64,000 nucleotides of DNA, taken from positions 744,001 to 808,000 of the forward strand of contig NC_015572.1 of assembly GCF_000214665.1 (NCBI RefSeq). Direction: 5' to 3'. Each line of letters starts with the position of its first letter. Position 1 is the stretch's first letter. The position numbers and the translations under genes were made by a program. Positions 47,475 to 57,659 of this stretch are shown in pieces. The DNA comes from Methylomonas methanica MC09 (lineage in GTDB: Bacteria; Pseudomonadota; Gammaproteobacteria; Methylococcales; Methylomonadaceae). The notes under the pieces are model-generated. The model did no database searches. It was not told the origin of the DNA and saw only the letters and a list, made by a program, of their open reading frames with translations.

Positions 47475-48383
47475 ATGACTTTAAATAAAACCCAATTAGC
47501 GCTGGGCATCGCCGCAGCGACATTATCCATGGCCATGGTTGCCCCTGTACAAGCGGCGGACAATAAAGCTGAGCGCGTTGCCGATGCGGCAGCCAGAAAA
47601 GCTGAAGCCCTGGAATTACAAATGCAACAAATGGCCGACCAAATGGCCGCCATGCAAGCTGAGTTAAGCCGCGTTAAATCCACTTCCGCTCAAGCTTCTA
47701 CTGAATCAGCTAAAGTCCAAGAGCTGGATCATTGGATGGCATCCATGAAATCCGCTCCAGCGGTTTCAACAGCTAAAGACAACTTGGTTGCGGTTCGCGG
47801 CGGTTGGAGCAAACTTGATCACGCGCGCGCTAACACTAATTCTGTGTTAACCGATGGTGGTTTGCTGTCTAATAACACCAATGCCGACGGTTACTATTTT
47901 GGTGGCGCGTTCGACTTCAACGTCAACAACGATCTGTTCGGTTTGATGGATGACACCTCGTTCATGATCGAATTCGGCTTCGAGTATGCTCAATACGGTA
48001 CAGGTGCAAACACCTTGACTAACGGTACTTTAACTGCTCTTACCACTAATGGCGGCAATCAAATTGCTCTTAATGGAAGGAATGGTACATCTACCGACGC
48101 CCGTTTGAGAATCAATGCCTCTCCAAAAATCAAATTCATGCACGGCAGCAAATTCCGTCCATGGCTGATTCCGGTTGGTCTGGATGTTAACATTCTGGGC
48201 GTTCCTTCCAACGCGGTTTCCGTGTTGAACGCCGGTATGAACTTCGGCGCCGGTGCTGAATATGACTTGTTTAGAGGTGTCGTAATCGGTGCGGATACCC
48301 GTTACCACTACATGACCAGCAAAATCGACGGTACGCCTAACAATGGCTTCACCGCCGGTGGTTACGTCGGTTTCAAATTCTAA
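47475..48383 (+). CDS. outer-membrane beta-barrel protein with N-terminal coiled coil
   Basis: A 302-residue secreted protein with a clear signal peptide (cleavage after PVQAA, about residue 28). A short coiled coil follows (ARKAEALELQMQQMADQMAA), then a beta-rich domain (about 100-302: NADGYYFGGAFDFNVNNDLF, SFMIEFGFEYAQYG) ending in terminal Phe (GGYVGFKF). It looks like an 8-12 strand porin-like or surface protein. It has its own strong promoter and terminator and GGGGGGAC ahead of the ATG, so it is probably abundant. Function is unknown. Confidence 0.8.
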   Translation: MTLNKTQLALGIAAATLSMAMVAPVQAADNKAERVADAAARKAEALELQMQQMADQMAAMQAELSRVKSTSAQASTESAKVQELDHWMASMKSAPAVSTAKDNLVAVRGGWSKLDHARANTNSVLTDGGLLSNNTNADGYYFGGAFDFNVNNDLFGLMDDTSFMIEFGFEYAQYGTGANTLTNGTLTALTTNGGNQIALNGRNGTSTDARLRINASPKIKFMHGSKFRPWLIPVGLDVNILGVPSNAVSVLNAGMNFGAGAEYDLFRGVVIGADTRYHYMTSKIDGTPNNGFTAGGYVGFKF

Positions 48384-48413
48384 TTTGTTACCTGCTTAGT
48401 CTAATTGGTCAAG

Positions 48414-48442
48414 AAGGGAAGGCGAAAGCCTTCCCTTTTTTT
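48414..48442 (+). terminator. terminator of the outer-membrane protein gene
   Basis: AAGGGAAGGC-gaaa-GCCTTCCCTT followed by a T run is a textbook intrinsic terminator 30 bases after the stop codon. Confidence 0.95.
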
Positions 48443-48525
48443 ATGTCAAAATGGTGGCTACGAGTTCAGTAGCGTTATTATTGAGATTTGTTGATTCTTG
48501 CCGGACCTTAACAATTTAGATAGCT

Positions 48526-49473
48526 ATGAAGCGTTTATATTCTGAAATTTCTCCATTTCACGTTTTTTGGCTCGATACGGGTGGAGTACATCAGATCTAT
48601 GTCGAACAATCCGGCAATCCGGCCGGTATACCGGTAGTTTTTCTGCATGGCGGGCCGTGTTCCGGCACCAAGCCGGATCACCGGCGTTTTTTTGATCCCG
48701 AGCGGTATCACATTATTTTGCTGGATCAGCGCGGTTGCGGGCAATCGTTGCCTTTCGGCGAATTGGCGGGAAATACCACGCAAGATTTAATTGACGATAT
48801 GGAGCGAATCAGAATCCGGCTGCGCATAGAGCAATGGTTGTTGTTCGGCGGTTCCTGGGGTGGGACGCTGGCACTGCTATATGCCCAGCAGTTTCCTGCG
48901 CGAGTGTCTGGCATGGTTTTGCGCGGCGTTTTTTTGGCGCGTCAGGCGGATATGCGTTGGTTTTTGCAGGATGGCGTCAATCGTATTTATCCGCAACGTT
49001 GGCAAGACATGCTGGATGCTCTGGGAGAAAACGGGGCTGATGGCCAGGTAATGGTCAAGTTATGCGAGGCGGTTTTTGGCGGTGATCAGGCGCAAGCGGA
49101 GCGCGCCGCTTTGCATTGGCAGCTATGGAGCGGGCAGGTGGCTTTAGGTCTGGCGTTTGACGGGGTTGGCTTGCAGGTGGATAAGCGAGCGGTCGAGCAA
49201 GTGCGGATGGAGCTGCATTACGCCCGGAATCATTATTTCATTGCCGAGAACCAAATTCTGCAAAATTGTGTGTTGCTGCAAGATATTCCTACTATCATTA
49301 TCCACGGTCAAAATGATTTAACCTGTCCGCTTGAAGCTGGATGGCGCTTGCATCAAGCCTTGCCTCGAGCTGACTACCTGGTTTTACCCAACGCGGGGCA
49401 TATTGCGAAAGGGGAGGAAATGATCGATGCCTTGGTCGATGCTACCGACAAAATGGCTGCTCTTTTGTCGTAA
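48526..49473 (+). CDS. pip: proline iminopeptidase
   Basis: A 315-residue alpha/beta hydrolase with the family blocks VFLHGGPCSGTKPDHRRFFD, LDQRGCGQS and the nucleophile elbow GGSWGGTLALLYAQ (Ser about 106). The catalytic Asp and His are in HGQNDLTCP and PNAGHIAKG. It releases N-terminal proline from peptides in the cytoplasm. It lies 13 bases before ubiX, probably in one transcript. Confidence 0.94.
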   Translation: MKRLYSEISPFHVFWLDTGGVHQIYVEQSGNPAGIPVVFLHGGPCSGTKPDHRRFFDPERYHIILLDQRGCGQSLPFGELAGNTTQDLIDDMERIRIRLRIEQWLLFGGSWGGTLALLYAQQFPARVSGMVLRGVFLARQADMRWFLQDGVNRIYPQRWQDMLDALGENGADGQVMVKLCEAVFGGDQAQAERAALHWQLWSGQVALGLAFDGVGLQVDKRAVEQVRMELHYARNHYFIAENQILQNCVLLQDIPTIIIHGQNDLTCPLEAGWRLHQALPRADYLVLPNAGHIAKGEEMIDALVDATDKMAALLS

Positions 49474-49486
49474 CAAATAGGACTTT

Positions 49487-50074
49487 ATGATAAACAGAAA
49501 GCGGCTGGTTATCGCCCTGACAGGTGCCACCGGTGCCATTTACGGTGTGAGGATGCTGCAAATCCTAAAAGATTTGCCGGAATGGGAAACACATCTGGTT
49601 ATTTCGGCGGCAGGTTTGGTGAATTTGAAATACGAACTGGATATGGATCGGATGGCACTGCATCAGTTAGCGGACGTTACGCACGGCATTAACGATATTG
49701 CATCCTGCATAGCCAGTGGGTCTTTTAAAACGGAAGGTGTGGTGGTGGCGCCCTGTTCCATGAAGACATTGGCGGCGATTGCGCATGGTTTTGGCGATAA
49801 CCTGATTTCCCGTGCTGCGGATGTGGCGTTAAAAGAACGGCGTAAAACCGTGCTGGTGCCGCGGGAAACCCCTTTGAACTTGGCGCACATTCGAAATATG
49901 GCCGCAGTGACCGAGATGGGTGGTATTATTTTCCCGCCCATGCCGGCGTTTTACAATAAATCCGACTCCGTCAAAGCTATGGTGGATGAAGGCGTGGGAC
50001 GGATTTTGGATATGTACGGCGTGACTATCGATGGATTATTCAAACCCTGGGCAGGTTTGGGTAGTGAAGGGTAA
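49487..50074 (+). CDS. ubiX: flavin prenyltransferase UbiX
   Basis: A 195-residue flavoprotein (LVIALTGATGAIYGVRMLQI, SGSFKTEGVVVAPCSMKTLA, LVPRETPLNLAHIRNM). It attaches a dimethylallyl group to FMN to make prenylated FMN, the cofactor of the UbiD decarboxylase in ubiquinone synthesis. The length is typical (189 in E. coli). Confidence 0.96.
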   Translation: MINRKRLVIALTGATGAIYGVRMLQILKDLPEWETHLVISAAGLVNLKYELDMDRMALHQLADVTHGINDIASCIASGSFKTEGVVVAPCSMKTLAAIAHGFGDNLISRAADVALKERRKTVLVPRETPLNLAHIRNMAAVTEMGGIIFPPMPAFYNKSDSVKAMVDEGVGRILDMYGVTIDGLFKPWAGLGSEG

Positions 50075-50122
50075 AAAAATCGATAAAATACGAAAATTAG
50101 TAAGTAAATGGCAGGCTTTCAA

Positions 50123-50230
50123 TTGACAGGGTGCCCAATTCTGATTTAGAGTTGCTGCCAGCTTTTTTATTGCTCATCAACGACAGTACACTATGTGCCC
50201 TTTTGGCAGGTTGCTAACACGCTGATGAGC
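50123..50230 (+). promoter_or_regulatory. hps leader with promoter-like boxes and an inverted repeat
   Basis: TTGACA (50123-50128) is followed after 17 bases by TTAGAG (50146-50151). Downstream, GCTCATCA (50172-50179) and its complement TGATGAGC (50223-50230) could close a stem around 43 bases in the mRNA leader or form a split operator. The segment TGGCAGG occurs twice (near 50110 and 50205). Confidence 0.4.
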
Positions 50231-50270
50231 GGTTCTTATAACTATAACTGTAACAATCGGAGCACATCCC

Positions 50271-50918
50271 ATGGCAAGACCATTAATTCAAATGGCGTTA
50301 GACTCACTGGATTTCGACCAAACCGTAGCATTGGCCGATCAAGTAGCGCCTTATGTTGATATTTTTGAAATCGGTACCCCTTGCATCAAATACAACGGTG
50401 TTAATCTGGTAAAAGAACTGAGAAATCGTTATCCTGACAAATTGCTGTTGGTTGACCTGAAAACCATGGATGCCGGCGAATACGAAGCAGGTGCTTTCTA
50501 CGCGGCGGGCGCGGATATCTGCACCGTGTTGGGCGTATCGGGCCTGGCTACCATCGCGGGCGTTATCAAAGCGGCTAAAAAACATGCTGCTGAAACCCAA
50601 ATCGACCTGATCAACGTGGCAGATAAAGCGGAATGCGCCAGAGAGTCTGTTAAATTGGGTGCACAAATCATGGGCATTCACACCGGTCTGGATGCGCAAG
50701 CAGCAGGTCAAACACCTTTTGCCGACCTGAATGAAATCGCTGGTTTGGGCCTGGGTGTACGTATTTCCGTCGCCGGCGGTATCAAACAAGCCACTGTGCA
50801 ACAAGTCGTAGAAGCCGGTGCAAACATCATCGTTGTCGGTGCGGCTATTTATGGCGCGCCTTCTCCAGCAGAATCCGCTCGTGAAATTCGCGAATTGGTA
50901 GACGCCGCAGCCGCTTAA
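50271..50918 (+). CDS. hps: 3-hexulose-6-phosphate synthase
   Basis: A 215-residue OMP-decarboxylase-fold protein (LIQMALDSLDFDQTVALADQ, LLLVDLKTMDAGEYEA with the metal and catalytic D-x-K-x-x-D, VRISVAGGIKQATVQQVVEA). It condenses formaldehyde with ribulose 5-phosphate, the key fixation step of the ribulose monophosphate cycle in type I methanotrophs. The partner isomerase gene (hpi) often sits beside it, but here a terminator and then transketolase follow. A GGAG Shine-Dalgarno precedes the ATG. Confidence 0.97.
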   Translation: MARPLIQMALDSLDFDQTVALADQVAPYVDIFEIGTPCIKYNGVNLVKELRNRYPDKLLLVDLKTMDAGEYEAGAFYAAGADICTVLGVSGLATIAGVIKAAKKHAAETQIDLINVADKAECARESVKLGAQIMGIHTGLDAQAAGQTPFADLNEIAGLGLGVRISVAGGIKQATVQQVVEAGANIIVVGAAIYGAPSPAESAREIRELVDAAAA

Positions 50919-50956
50919 TTTAGCTTTGGCACTACCTAGCTTTTAATAGGCTAGCT

Positions 50957-50990
50957 AAGGACGAGTGGCTGACGCCACTCGTCCTTTGTT
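50957..50990 (+). terminator. terminator after hps
   Basis: AAGGACGAGTGGC-tgac-GCCACTCGTCCTT is a perfect 13-bp stem followed by TGTTCGTTTT. It makes hps a separate transcript from transketolase. Confidence 0.88.
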
Positions 50991-51066
50991 CGTTTTAAAT
51001 ACCTGAAATATAAAGCGGCAACTACTGCCGTGCACTCAGCATACAAAAAATACAAGGAGACACTTT

Positions 51067-53079
51067 ATGCCTTCGCGCCGAGACTTAGCGAACGCCATCC
51101 GCGCACTCAGCATGGACGCCGTACAAAAAGCCAACTCAGGACACCCTGGAGCCCCGATGGGGATGGCTGACATCGCAGAAGTATTGTGGAACGACTTTCT
51201 GCAACACAACCCCACCAATCCGAAATGGCCCAACCGCGACCGCTTTGTGCTGTCCAACGGCCACGGTTCCATGCTGATTTATTCGCTGTTGCACTTGGCC
51301 GGCTACAACCTGCCGATCGAACAACTGCAACAGTTCCGCCAACTGCACTCGCAAACCCCGGGCCACCCCGAATACGGTTACACCGACGGTGTGGAAACCA
51401 CTACCGGTCCCCTGGGACAAGGCATCACCAATGCCGTGGGTTTCGCCTTGGCTGAACGCACCCTGGCCGGTCAATTCAACCGTCCCGGTCACAGCATCGT
51501 CGACCACCACACCTACGTTTTCCTGGGCGACGGCTGCCTGATGGAAGGCATCTCCCACGAAGCCTGCTCGCTGGCCGGCTCCATGGGGCTGGGTAAACTG
51601 ATCGCCTTCTACGACGACAACAACATCTCCATCGACGGCGAAGTACGCGGCCACGGCAACGTCCACGGCTGGTTCCTGGACAACACCCCGCAACGCTTCG
51701 AAGCCTACGGTTGGCACGTGATCCCGAAAGTCGACGGTCACAACCCCGACGCCGTGAAAAAAGCCATCGAAGCAGCCAAAAAAGTCACCGACAAACCGAC
51801 CATCATCTGCTGCCAAACCACCATCGGTTTCGGCTCGCCGAACAAACAAGGCAAAGAAGAATGCCACGGTGCGGCCCTGGGCGAAGCCGAAATTGCCCTG
51901 ACCCGCGAAAATCTGGGCTGGCCGCATGCGCCGTTCGAAATTCCGGCCGACATCAAAGCCGGTTGGGACGCCACCAGCAAAGGTGCCCGTCTGGAAAGCG
52001 ACTGGAACGACAAATTCGCCGCCTACAAAGCCGCGCATCCTGAGTTGGCCGCCGAATTCGAACGCCGCATGGCCGGTGAACTGCCTGCCGACTGGCAAGA
52101 AAAAGCTAATGCCTTCATTGCCGCGGTCGATGCCAAAGGCGAAACCATCGCCAGCCGCAAAGCCTCGCAAAACACCCTGAACGGCTTTGGCCCGCTGCTG
52201 CCCGAACTGATGGGCGGTTCCGCCGACCTGGCCGGCTCCAACCTGACCCTGTGGTCAGGCTGTAAAGACGTCAATGTCGACGCTCACGACGGCAACTACG
52301 TCTACTACGGCGTCCGCGAATTCGGCATGAGCGCCATCATGAACGGCATTATGCTGCACGGCGGCTTCAAACCCTACGGCGCCACCTTCCTGATGTTCTC
52401 GGAATACGCCCGTAACGCCCTGCGTATGGCCGCCCTGATGAAAGCGCCCACCATCTTCGTCTACACCCACGACTCCATCGGTCTGGGCGAAGACGGTCCG
52501 ACCCACCAACCGATCGAACAAACCGCCACCCTGCGTATGATACCCAACATGCAGGTCTGGCGTCCGTGCGACGCGGTCGAGTCGGCCGTATGCTGGAAAG
52601 CCGCCATCGAACGACAAGACGGCCCCAGCACCCTGATCTTCTCCCGTCAAAACCTGGCGCACATGAGTCGCACGCAAGCGCAGATCGACGCGATCAGCAA
52701 AGGCGGCTACATCCTGCGCGACAGCCAAGGCACCCCCGACGCCATCATCATCGCCACCGGCTCCGAAGTCGAACTGGCCGTGAAAGCAGCGGAAGCCCTG
52801 GCCAGCAAAGGCAAACAAATTCGCGTGGTCTCCATGCCGTCCACCAACGTCTTCGAAGCGCAAGACCAAGCGTATAGAGACAGCGTACTGCCGCCTAGCG
52901 TCAGCCAACGCGTGGTGGTGGAAGCCGGTGTCACCGATAGCTGGTGGAAATATGCCGGCAGCCATGGCAAAATCGTCGGCCTGGACCGTTTCGGCGAATC
53001 CGCACCGGCAGGTCAACTCTTCAAAGAGTTCGGCTTTACCGTGGATAATGTCGTCGCCAACGTCGAAGCTGTGCTTTAA
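51067..53079 (+). CDS. tktA: transketolase
   Basis: A 670-residue thiamine-diphosphate enzyme of full length. N-terminal [19 protein letters not shown], the ThDP motif [20 protein letters not shown] and the central [20 protein letters not shown] are clear. It shuffles two-carbon units to regenerate ribulose 5-phosphate for HPS. Its codon use is strikingly C-rich at third positions (AAC, GAC, CTG, ATC, GGC) compared with neighbours. That fits very high expression. Confidence 0.98.
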   Translation: MPSRRDLANAIRALSMDAVQKANSGHPGAPMGMADIAEVLWNDFLQHNPTNPKWPNRDRFVLSNGHGSMLIYSLLHLAGYNLPIEQLQQFRQLHSQTPGHPEYGYTDGVETTTGPLGQGITNAVGFALAERTLAGQFNRPGHSIVDHHTYVFLGDGCLMEGISHEACSLAGSMGLGKLIAFYDDNNISIDGEVRGHGNVHGWFLDNTPQRFEAYGWHVIPKVDGHNPDAVKKAIEAAKKVTDKPTIICCQTTIGFGSPNKQGKEECHGAALGEAEIALTRENLGWPHAPFEIPADIKAGWDATSKGARLESDWNDKFAAYKAAHPELAAEFERRMAGELPADWQEKANAFIAAVDAKGETIASRKASQNTLNGFGPLLPELMGGSADLAGSNLTLWSGCKDVNVDAHDGNYVYYGVREFGMSAIMNGIMLHGGFKPYGATFLMFSEYARNALRMAALMKAPTIFVYTHDSIGLGEDGPTHQPIEQTATLRMIPNMQVWRPCDAVESAVCWKAAIERQDGPSTLIFSRQNLAHMSRTQAQIDAISKGGYILRDSQGTPDAIIIATGSEVELAVKAAEALASKGKQIRVVSMPSTNVFEAQDQAYRDSVLPPSVSQRVVVEAGVTDSWWKYAGSHGKIVGLDRFGESAPAGQLFKEFGFTVDNVVANVEAVL

Positions 53080-53094
53080 TTAAGACCGTTTATA

Positions 53095-53133
53095 CCGGCT
53101 TTTGCGGGCGTGGCCTGTAAAAGCCGGCGTTTT
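53095..53133 (+). terminator. terminator after transketolase
   Basis: CCGGCTTTT and AAAAGCCGG pair around a 15-base loop and are followed by CGTTTT. The stem lies 16 bases after the stop codon. Confidence 0.8.
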
Positions 53134-53157
53134 AATACATAGAGTAAGGTAAACGCA

Positions 53158-53433
53158 ATGAAAAAAACACAATTGAACCAAGGAATGCTCGTTGGGTTAT
53201 TATTAGCCGCCCCTGCTGTGAATGCTCAGGATTATCCTGCGGCCGATTTTCAGCCGAAAGTGTTGTTTAGGGATGAGTCGGTTGTCGTGGAGTCAGCGGC
53301 GGCATCCGGTAGCGTAGCTGTTCCTTGTGTTAATCAGGCCGATGCCGGGAAGCAGGATGTTGTAGCAGAAGTGGATCCTAAGTATCCGGCTAGCAGTTTT
53401 CAGCCAAAAGTGCTTTTTAGCGAAAGCAACTAA
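53158..53433 (+). CDS. small secreted protein with duplicated YPAxxFQPKVLF motif
   Basis: A 91-residue protein with a signal peptide (cleavage near residue 23, after VNA). The mature part of about 68 residues carries the motif twice: YPAADFQPKVLFRDES near its start and YPASSFQPKVLFSESN at its very end. An Ala/Val-rich linker with one Cys (VPCVNQ) separates them. I do not recognise a family. It lies 25 bases after the transketolase terminator and 117 before the TGVAKY-repeat gene, on the same strand. The duplicated motif suggests a binding or bridging peptide, which is inference only. Confidence 0.75.
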   Translation: MKKTQLNQGMLVGLLLAAPAVNAQDYPAADFQPKVLFRDESVVVESAAASGSVAVPCVNQADAGKQDVVAEVDPKYPASSFQPKVLFSESN

Positions 53434-53550
53434 GAATAAAAATAAATGATTGTGGCCAGTTTTTGTAATGGGCGCGTTTGATAATAAAGAAGGTGTAAAC
53501 AACCCGAGTGTTGTTCTGCACGACATTAATTCATTCAGGAGTATTCTCAA

Positions 53551-54957
<1,407 letters not shown>

Positions 54958-54977
54958 TAGTTGCCGTAGCGATATTG

Positions 54978-55016
54978 AAAAAACCAATGCTCTGAAAGGA
55001 GTGTTGGTTTTTTTTT
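54978..55016 (+). terminator. terminator after the TGVAKY-repeat gene
   Basis: AAAAAACCAATGCTC pairs with GAGTGTTGGTTTTTT, and the T run extends to nine. It is a strong intrinsic terminator 21 bases after the stop codon. Confidence 0.92.
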
Positions 55017-55110
55017 GGCAGTTACAAGGCTGGAAAAGTTATTTTAGAGCCTGCTGCCATTCTCAAACTGGTTTATTATGTGATTTTATAAGACTTATCC
55101 AGGGATTCGA

Positions 55111-55455
55111 ATGTTTCGCCAGTACATATTTAGTCTGATATTTATCCTGCCGGGCGTGGTCTGGGCCGAGCAGGCATTGGAGGAGCCGCCTGCGGTGCCT
55201 GAGCCACCGGAACTGCCGCCGCGCATTCAATCCGGAGAGGAAATGGAGCCGGATATCACCATTATCCGCAAAGGTAAGGATACTATTCAGGAATACCGTC
55301 GAAACGGAAAGTTGTACATGATCAAGGTGCAGCCTCAAGTGGGGCCGCCTTATTATTTATTGGACAAAGATGGCGACGGCGTCATGGATGTAAAAAAGAG
55401 CGACCTGGATAGAGGTACCAATATCAATCAGTGGCTGCTGTTTGAATGGGACTGA
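55111..55455 (+). CDS. secreted DUF2782 protein
   Basis: A 114-residue protein with a signal peptide (cleavage after VWA, about residue 19), a Pro/Glu-rich linker (PPAVPEPPELPPR) and the DUF2782 core: DITIIRKGKDTIQEYRRNGK, LYMIKVQPQVGPPYYLLDKD. In many gammaproteobacteria this family sits beside polA; it has no assigned role. Here it follows the repeat-protein terminator by about 95 bases. Confidence 0.88.
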   Translation: MFRQYIFSLIFILPGVVWAEQALEEPPAVPEPPELPPRIQSGEEMEPDITIIRKGKDTIQEYRRNGKLYMIKVQPQVGPPYYLLDKDGDGVMDVKKSDLDRGTNINQWLLFEWD

Positions 55456-55459
55456 TTTT

Positions 55460-55492
55460 TTCCGCTGCCCTGAACGGAAACCAGGGCGGCTA
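55460..55492. terminator. hairpin between convergent DUF2782 and Gly/His-rich genes
   Basis: CCGCTGCCCTG and CAGGGCGG form a stem with one bulge just after the DUF2782 stop codon. A T run lies before it on the plus strand, so it would serve the minus-strand gene better. Confidence 0.5.
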
Positions 55493-55516
55493 GCCATCGT
55501 TGATATTGGAATCGGC

Positions 55517-55927
55517 TCATTCAGATACTTTTAATAGCCAACCACCTTCTGCATCGCATCTGCTGACTTTGGATTTGAGTGATACGGAAATGCGAACCAC
55601 TGAATTTTTAATCTCCTTTGGTAATTTGCCTTTCACCTGATAAAACGTATCCTTATCCTGAATAGTTACCGCGATGGGCTGTTGCTTTATACTGACGTGA
55701 ATGTGGCCGGGGCCGTTACTGCCCGAGGCCGCAAATGAGAACTCAGAACCCGGCGCTACAGTAGCTAAATGCTCGGGTGTGTATCGGCTTATTTTGGCTT
55801 TAATACAGTCAGCGCCTCCACCACCGTTTCCTCCGCCGTGGCCACCATGGCCGCCCGTTGACTGTGCCATGCCGATGCCGCTAAAGCTCACGGCGTATAG
55901 TGTCGCTAAAATCTTGATAATCCGCAT
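55517..55927 (-). CDS. secreted Gly/His-rich small protein, unrecognised
   Basis: A 136-residue protein with a signal peptide (cleavage after GMA, about residue 21). A flexible GGHGGHGGGNGGGGAD stretch follows, then a beta-rich domain (residues about 45-136) with two Cys (ADCIKAK and SRCDAEGG) that could form a disulfide. The His/Gly run could bind Cu or Ni. I know no family. It is a single gene facing the DUF2782 gene. The 228-base gap upstream of it (55928-56155) shows no further gene. Confidence 0.75.
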   Translation of the reverse strand: MRIIKILATLYAVSFSGIGMAQSTGGHGGHGGGNGGGGADCIKAKISRYTPEHLATVAPGSEFSFAASGSNGPGHIHVSIKQQPIAVTIQDKDTFYQVKGKLPKEIKNSVVRISVSLKSKVSRCDAEGGWLLKVSE

Positions 55928-56155
55928 GAAGGACTCCTTATAGTTATTCTTGTATTTGTCAGGGCATTATAGGGCGTAGCGGGTTTAGTTTGAAGCATGC
56001 AACCGGGAAAGAAAACTGCCAAGACGGGTTAAGTGGCTTTCGGCGGGAGCTCGGGTTGCAAGGGCTAGCAGTGGTTGATGTTTTAAGATAATTTGATTAC
56101 AGTGGTTCGGCGGTTACATGCGCCGTATTTACTATAATAAAAACGGGATGGGGTT

Positions 56156-56440
56156 ATGTTGTTTTTGGCAAAGTTATTCGGGATTCTCACGTTGGTCTGG
56201 TTTTATCTGACGGCCAAGAATCATAATGCACCTTTGATCAATTGGTCGGTAATCGGTTTGATCGGCTATTGGTTAACTTGGTGGTTGGCAAAAATGGTGT
56301 TAGTAGTGCCGTTAGCGGATTTGGTGCCTAAGCATTCGGTTGTGGAATTTTTGCTCACGCAAATGCCTGTTGTTTGCGCGGTAGTAGCCTGTTTCCTGAT
56401 CAGAAAAAGGTTGATTGCCAGCTTGCCAAGTGCCGAATAG
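56156..56440 (+). CDS. small membrane protein, unrecognised
   Basis: A 94-residue protein with three predicted membrane helices (about 3-18, 28-50 and 65-83) and a short basic tail (IRKRLIASLPS). Nothing catalytic is visible. Its end overlaps the start of the pteridine reductase-like gene, so the two are probably co-transcribed and perhaps coupled. Confidence 0.7.
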   Translation: MLFLAKLFGILTLVWFYLTAKNHNAPLINWSVIGLIGYWLTWWLAKMVLVVPLADLVPKHSVVEFLLTQMPVVCAVVACFLIRKRLIASLPSAE

Positions 56441-57170
56441 TCGTAAAGTAGCACTGATTACCGGAGCGGCTAAGCGTATAGGCGCTGCCTGCGTGCGTTT
56501 GTTGCATGCGCATGGCTACAATATTATTCTGCATCACCATACATCGGTCCAGCAAGCTCAGCAGTTGGCGGATGAATTGAATGACTTGCGAGCGCGTTCG
56601 GCTTATTTGGTTTCGGCGGACTTATTAAAGCTGGATCAGGTTCAGGCGTTAGCCGAGCAAACGTCGCATGCTTGGGGCGACTTGGATGTGTTAGTTAATA
56701 ATGCATCCTTGTTTTATGCCGGACAACTGGGAAGCGTTACAGAGCAAGACTGGGATGATTTATTGGCGAGCAATCTCAAGGCGCCTTTTTTTTTATCTCA
56801 GGCGTTAGCCCCGTCCTTACGGAAGCGGCAGGGTTGTATTATTAACATTGCTGACATTCATGCGGAAAAAGGTTTGCTGGGATTCCCTGTGTACAGCATT
56901 GCCAAAGCGGGATTGGTCGCCATGACTAAATGTCTGGCTAAGGAATTGGCGCCTGATGTGAGGGTCAACGCCGTTGCGCCGGGGGCTATTTTATGGCCGG
57001 ATCAGCTCACCAGCGAAGCTCAAAAAACCGAGATTCTACAAAAGGTGGCCTTGAAACGTTGCGGTGAGGTTGAGGATATCGCGCGAGCGGTCAGGTATTT
57101 ATGCGATGACGCGGCCTATATGACAGGACAGGTTTTGACGGTTGATGGCGGCAGAATGCTGTATACCTAG
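56430..57170 (+). CDS. folM: pteridine reductase-like SDR (FolM type)
   Basis: A 246-residue short-chain dehydrogenase from GTG 56430 (MPNSRKVALITGAAKRIGAA); a TTG 15 bases upstream is an alternative. The cofactor motif TGAAKRIG, NNASLFYAG, the catalytic YSIAKAG and VNAVAPGAILWP are those of pteridine reductases (FolM/PTR1), which reduce dihydromonapterin or dihydrofolate. It ends convergently with folK, overlapping by 4 bases, which supports the folate role. Confidence 0.85.
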   Translation: MPNSRKVALITGAAKRIGAACVRLLHAHGYNIILHHHTSVQQAQQLADELNDLRARSAYLVSADLLKLDQVQALAEQTSHAWGDLDVLVNNASLFYAGQLGSVTEQDWDDLLASNLKAPFFLSQALAPSLRKRQGCIINIADIHAEKGLLGFPVYSIAKAGLVAMTKCLAKELAPDVRVNAVAPGAILWPDQLTSEAQKTEILQKVALKRCGEVEDIARAVRYLCDDAAYMTGQVLTVDGGRMLYT

Positions 57171-57658
57171 TGCCAGTTAGGGGTGATCTTGATTTGTTTC
57201 GCTTGCGTTTTATCGAAATGCTGCCAAAGGTCTGAATAGGTTTTACCGGTAATTGGATGTTTTTTGTCACCGGCTATTTCGGCGAGCGGTTCCAGTACGA
57301 ATGCATAGCGTTCAATTTCATCTCGGGGAATTTGCAGGCGGCCATCGTTAATCACCTGGTCTCCGTATAGGATCAAATCCAAATCCAGCGTGCGGGCCGA
57401 GAATTTTTGCGATTCCCGGGTGCGGCCATGGTCCAGTTCGATTTGCCGCAAGGTTTTTGCAATTTCCTTGGCGCTAAGGTTCGATTCGAAGCGCACAATC
57501 AGATTATAAAAGCTGTCGCCTATGAAACCCACCGGCTCGGTCTCATAGACGCTGGAGAGCGCCAGTGCGCCAAATGCCGCCTCCAGTGCTTTTAAGCTGG
57601 AGGGGATATGGGTGTCTTTATCGATATTGCTGCCGATGCTGATATAACCGGTTGGCAT
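57167..57658 (-). CDS. folK: HPPK, 2-amino-4-hydroxy-6-hydroxymethyldihydropteridine diphosphokinase
   Basis: A 163-residue enzyme that pyrophosphorylates hydroxymethyl-dihydropterin in folate synthesis. YISIGSNIDKDTHIPSSLKA, SSVYETEPVGF, RTSE-like loop (RTRESQKFSARTLDLDLILY) with the two Mg-binding Asp, and IPRDEIERYAFVLEPLAEI are all present. It lies one base after folB on the minus strand. Confidence 0.96.
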   Translation of the reverse strand: MPTGYISIGSNIDKDTHIPSSLKALEAAFGALALSSVYETEPVGFIGDSFYNLIVRFESNLSAKEIAKTLRQIELDHGRTRESQKFSARTLDLDLILYGDQVINDGRLQIPRDEIERYAFVLEPLAEIAGDKKHPITGKTYSDLWQHFDKTQAKQIKITPNWH

Positions 57659-57659
57659 A

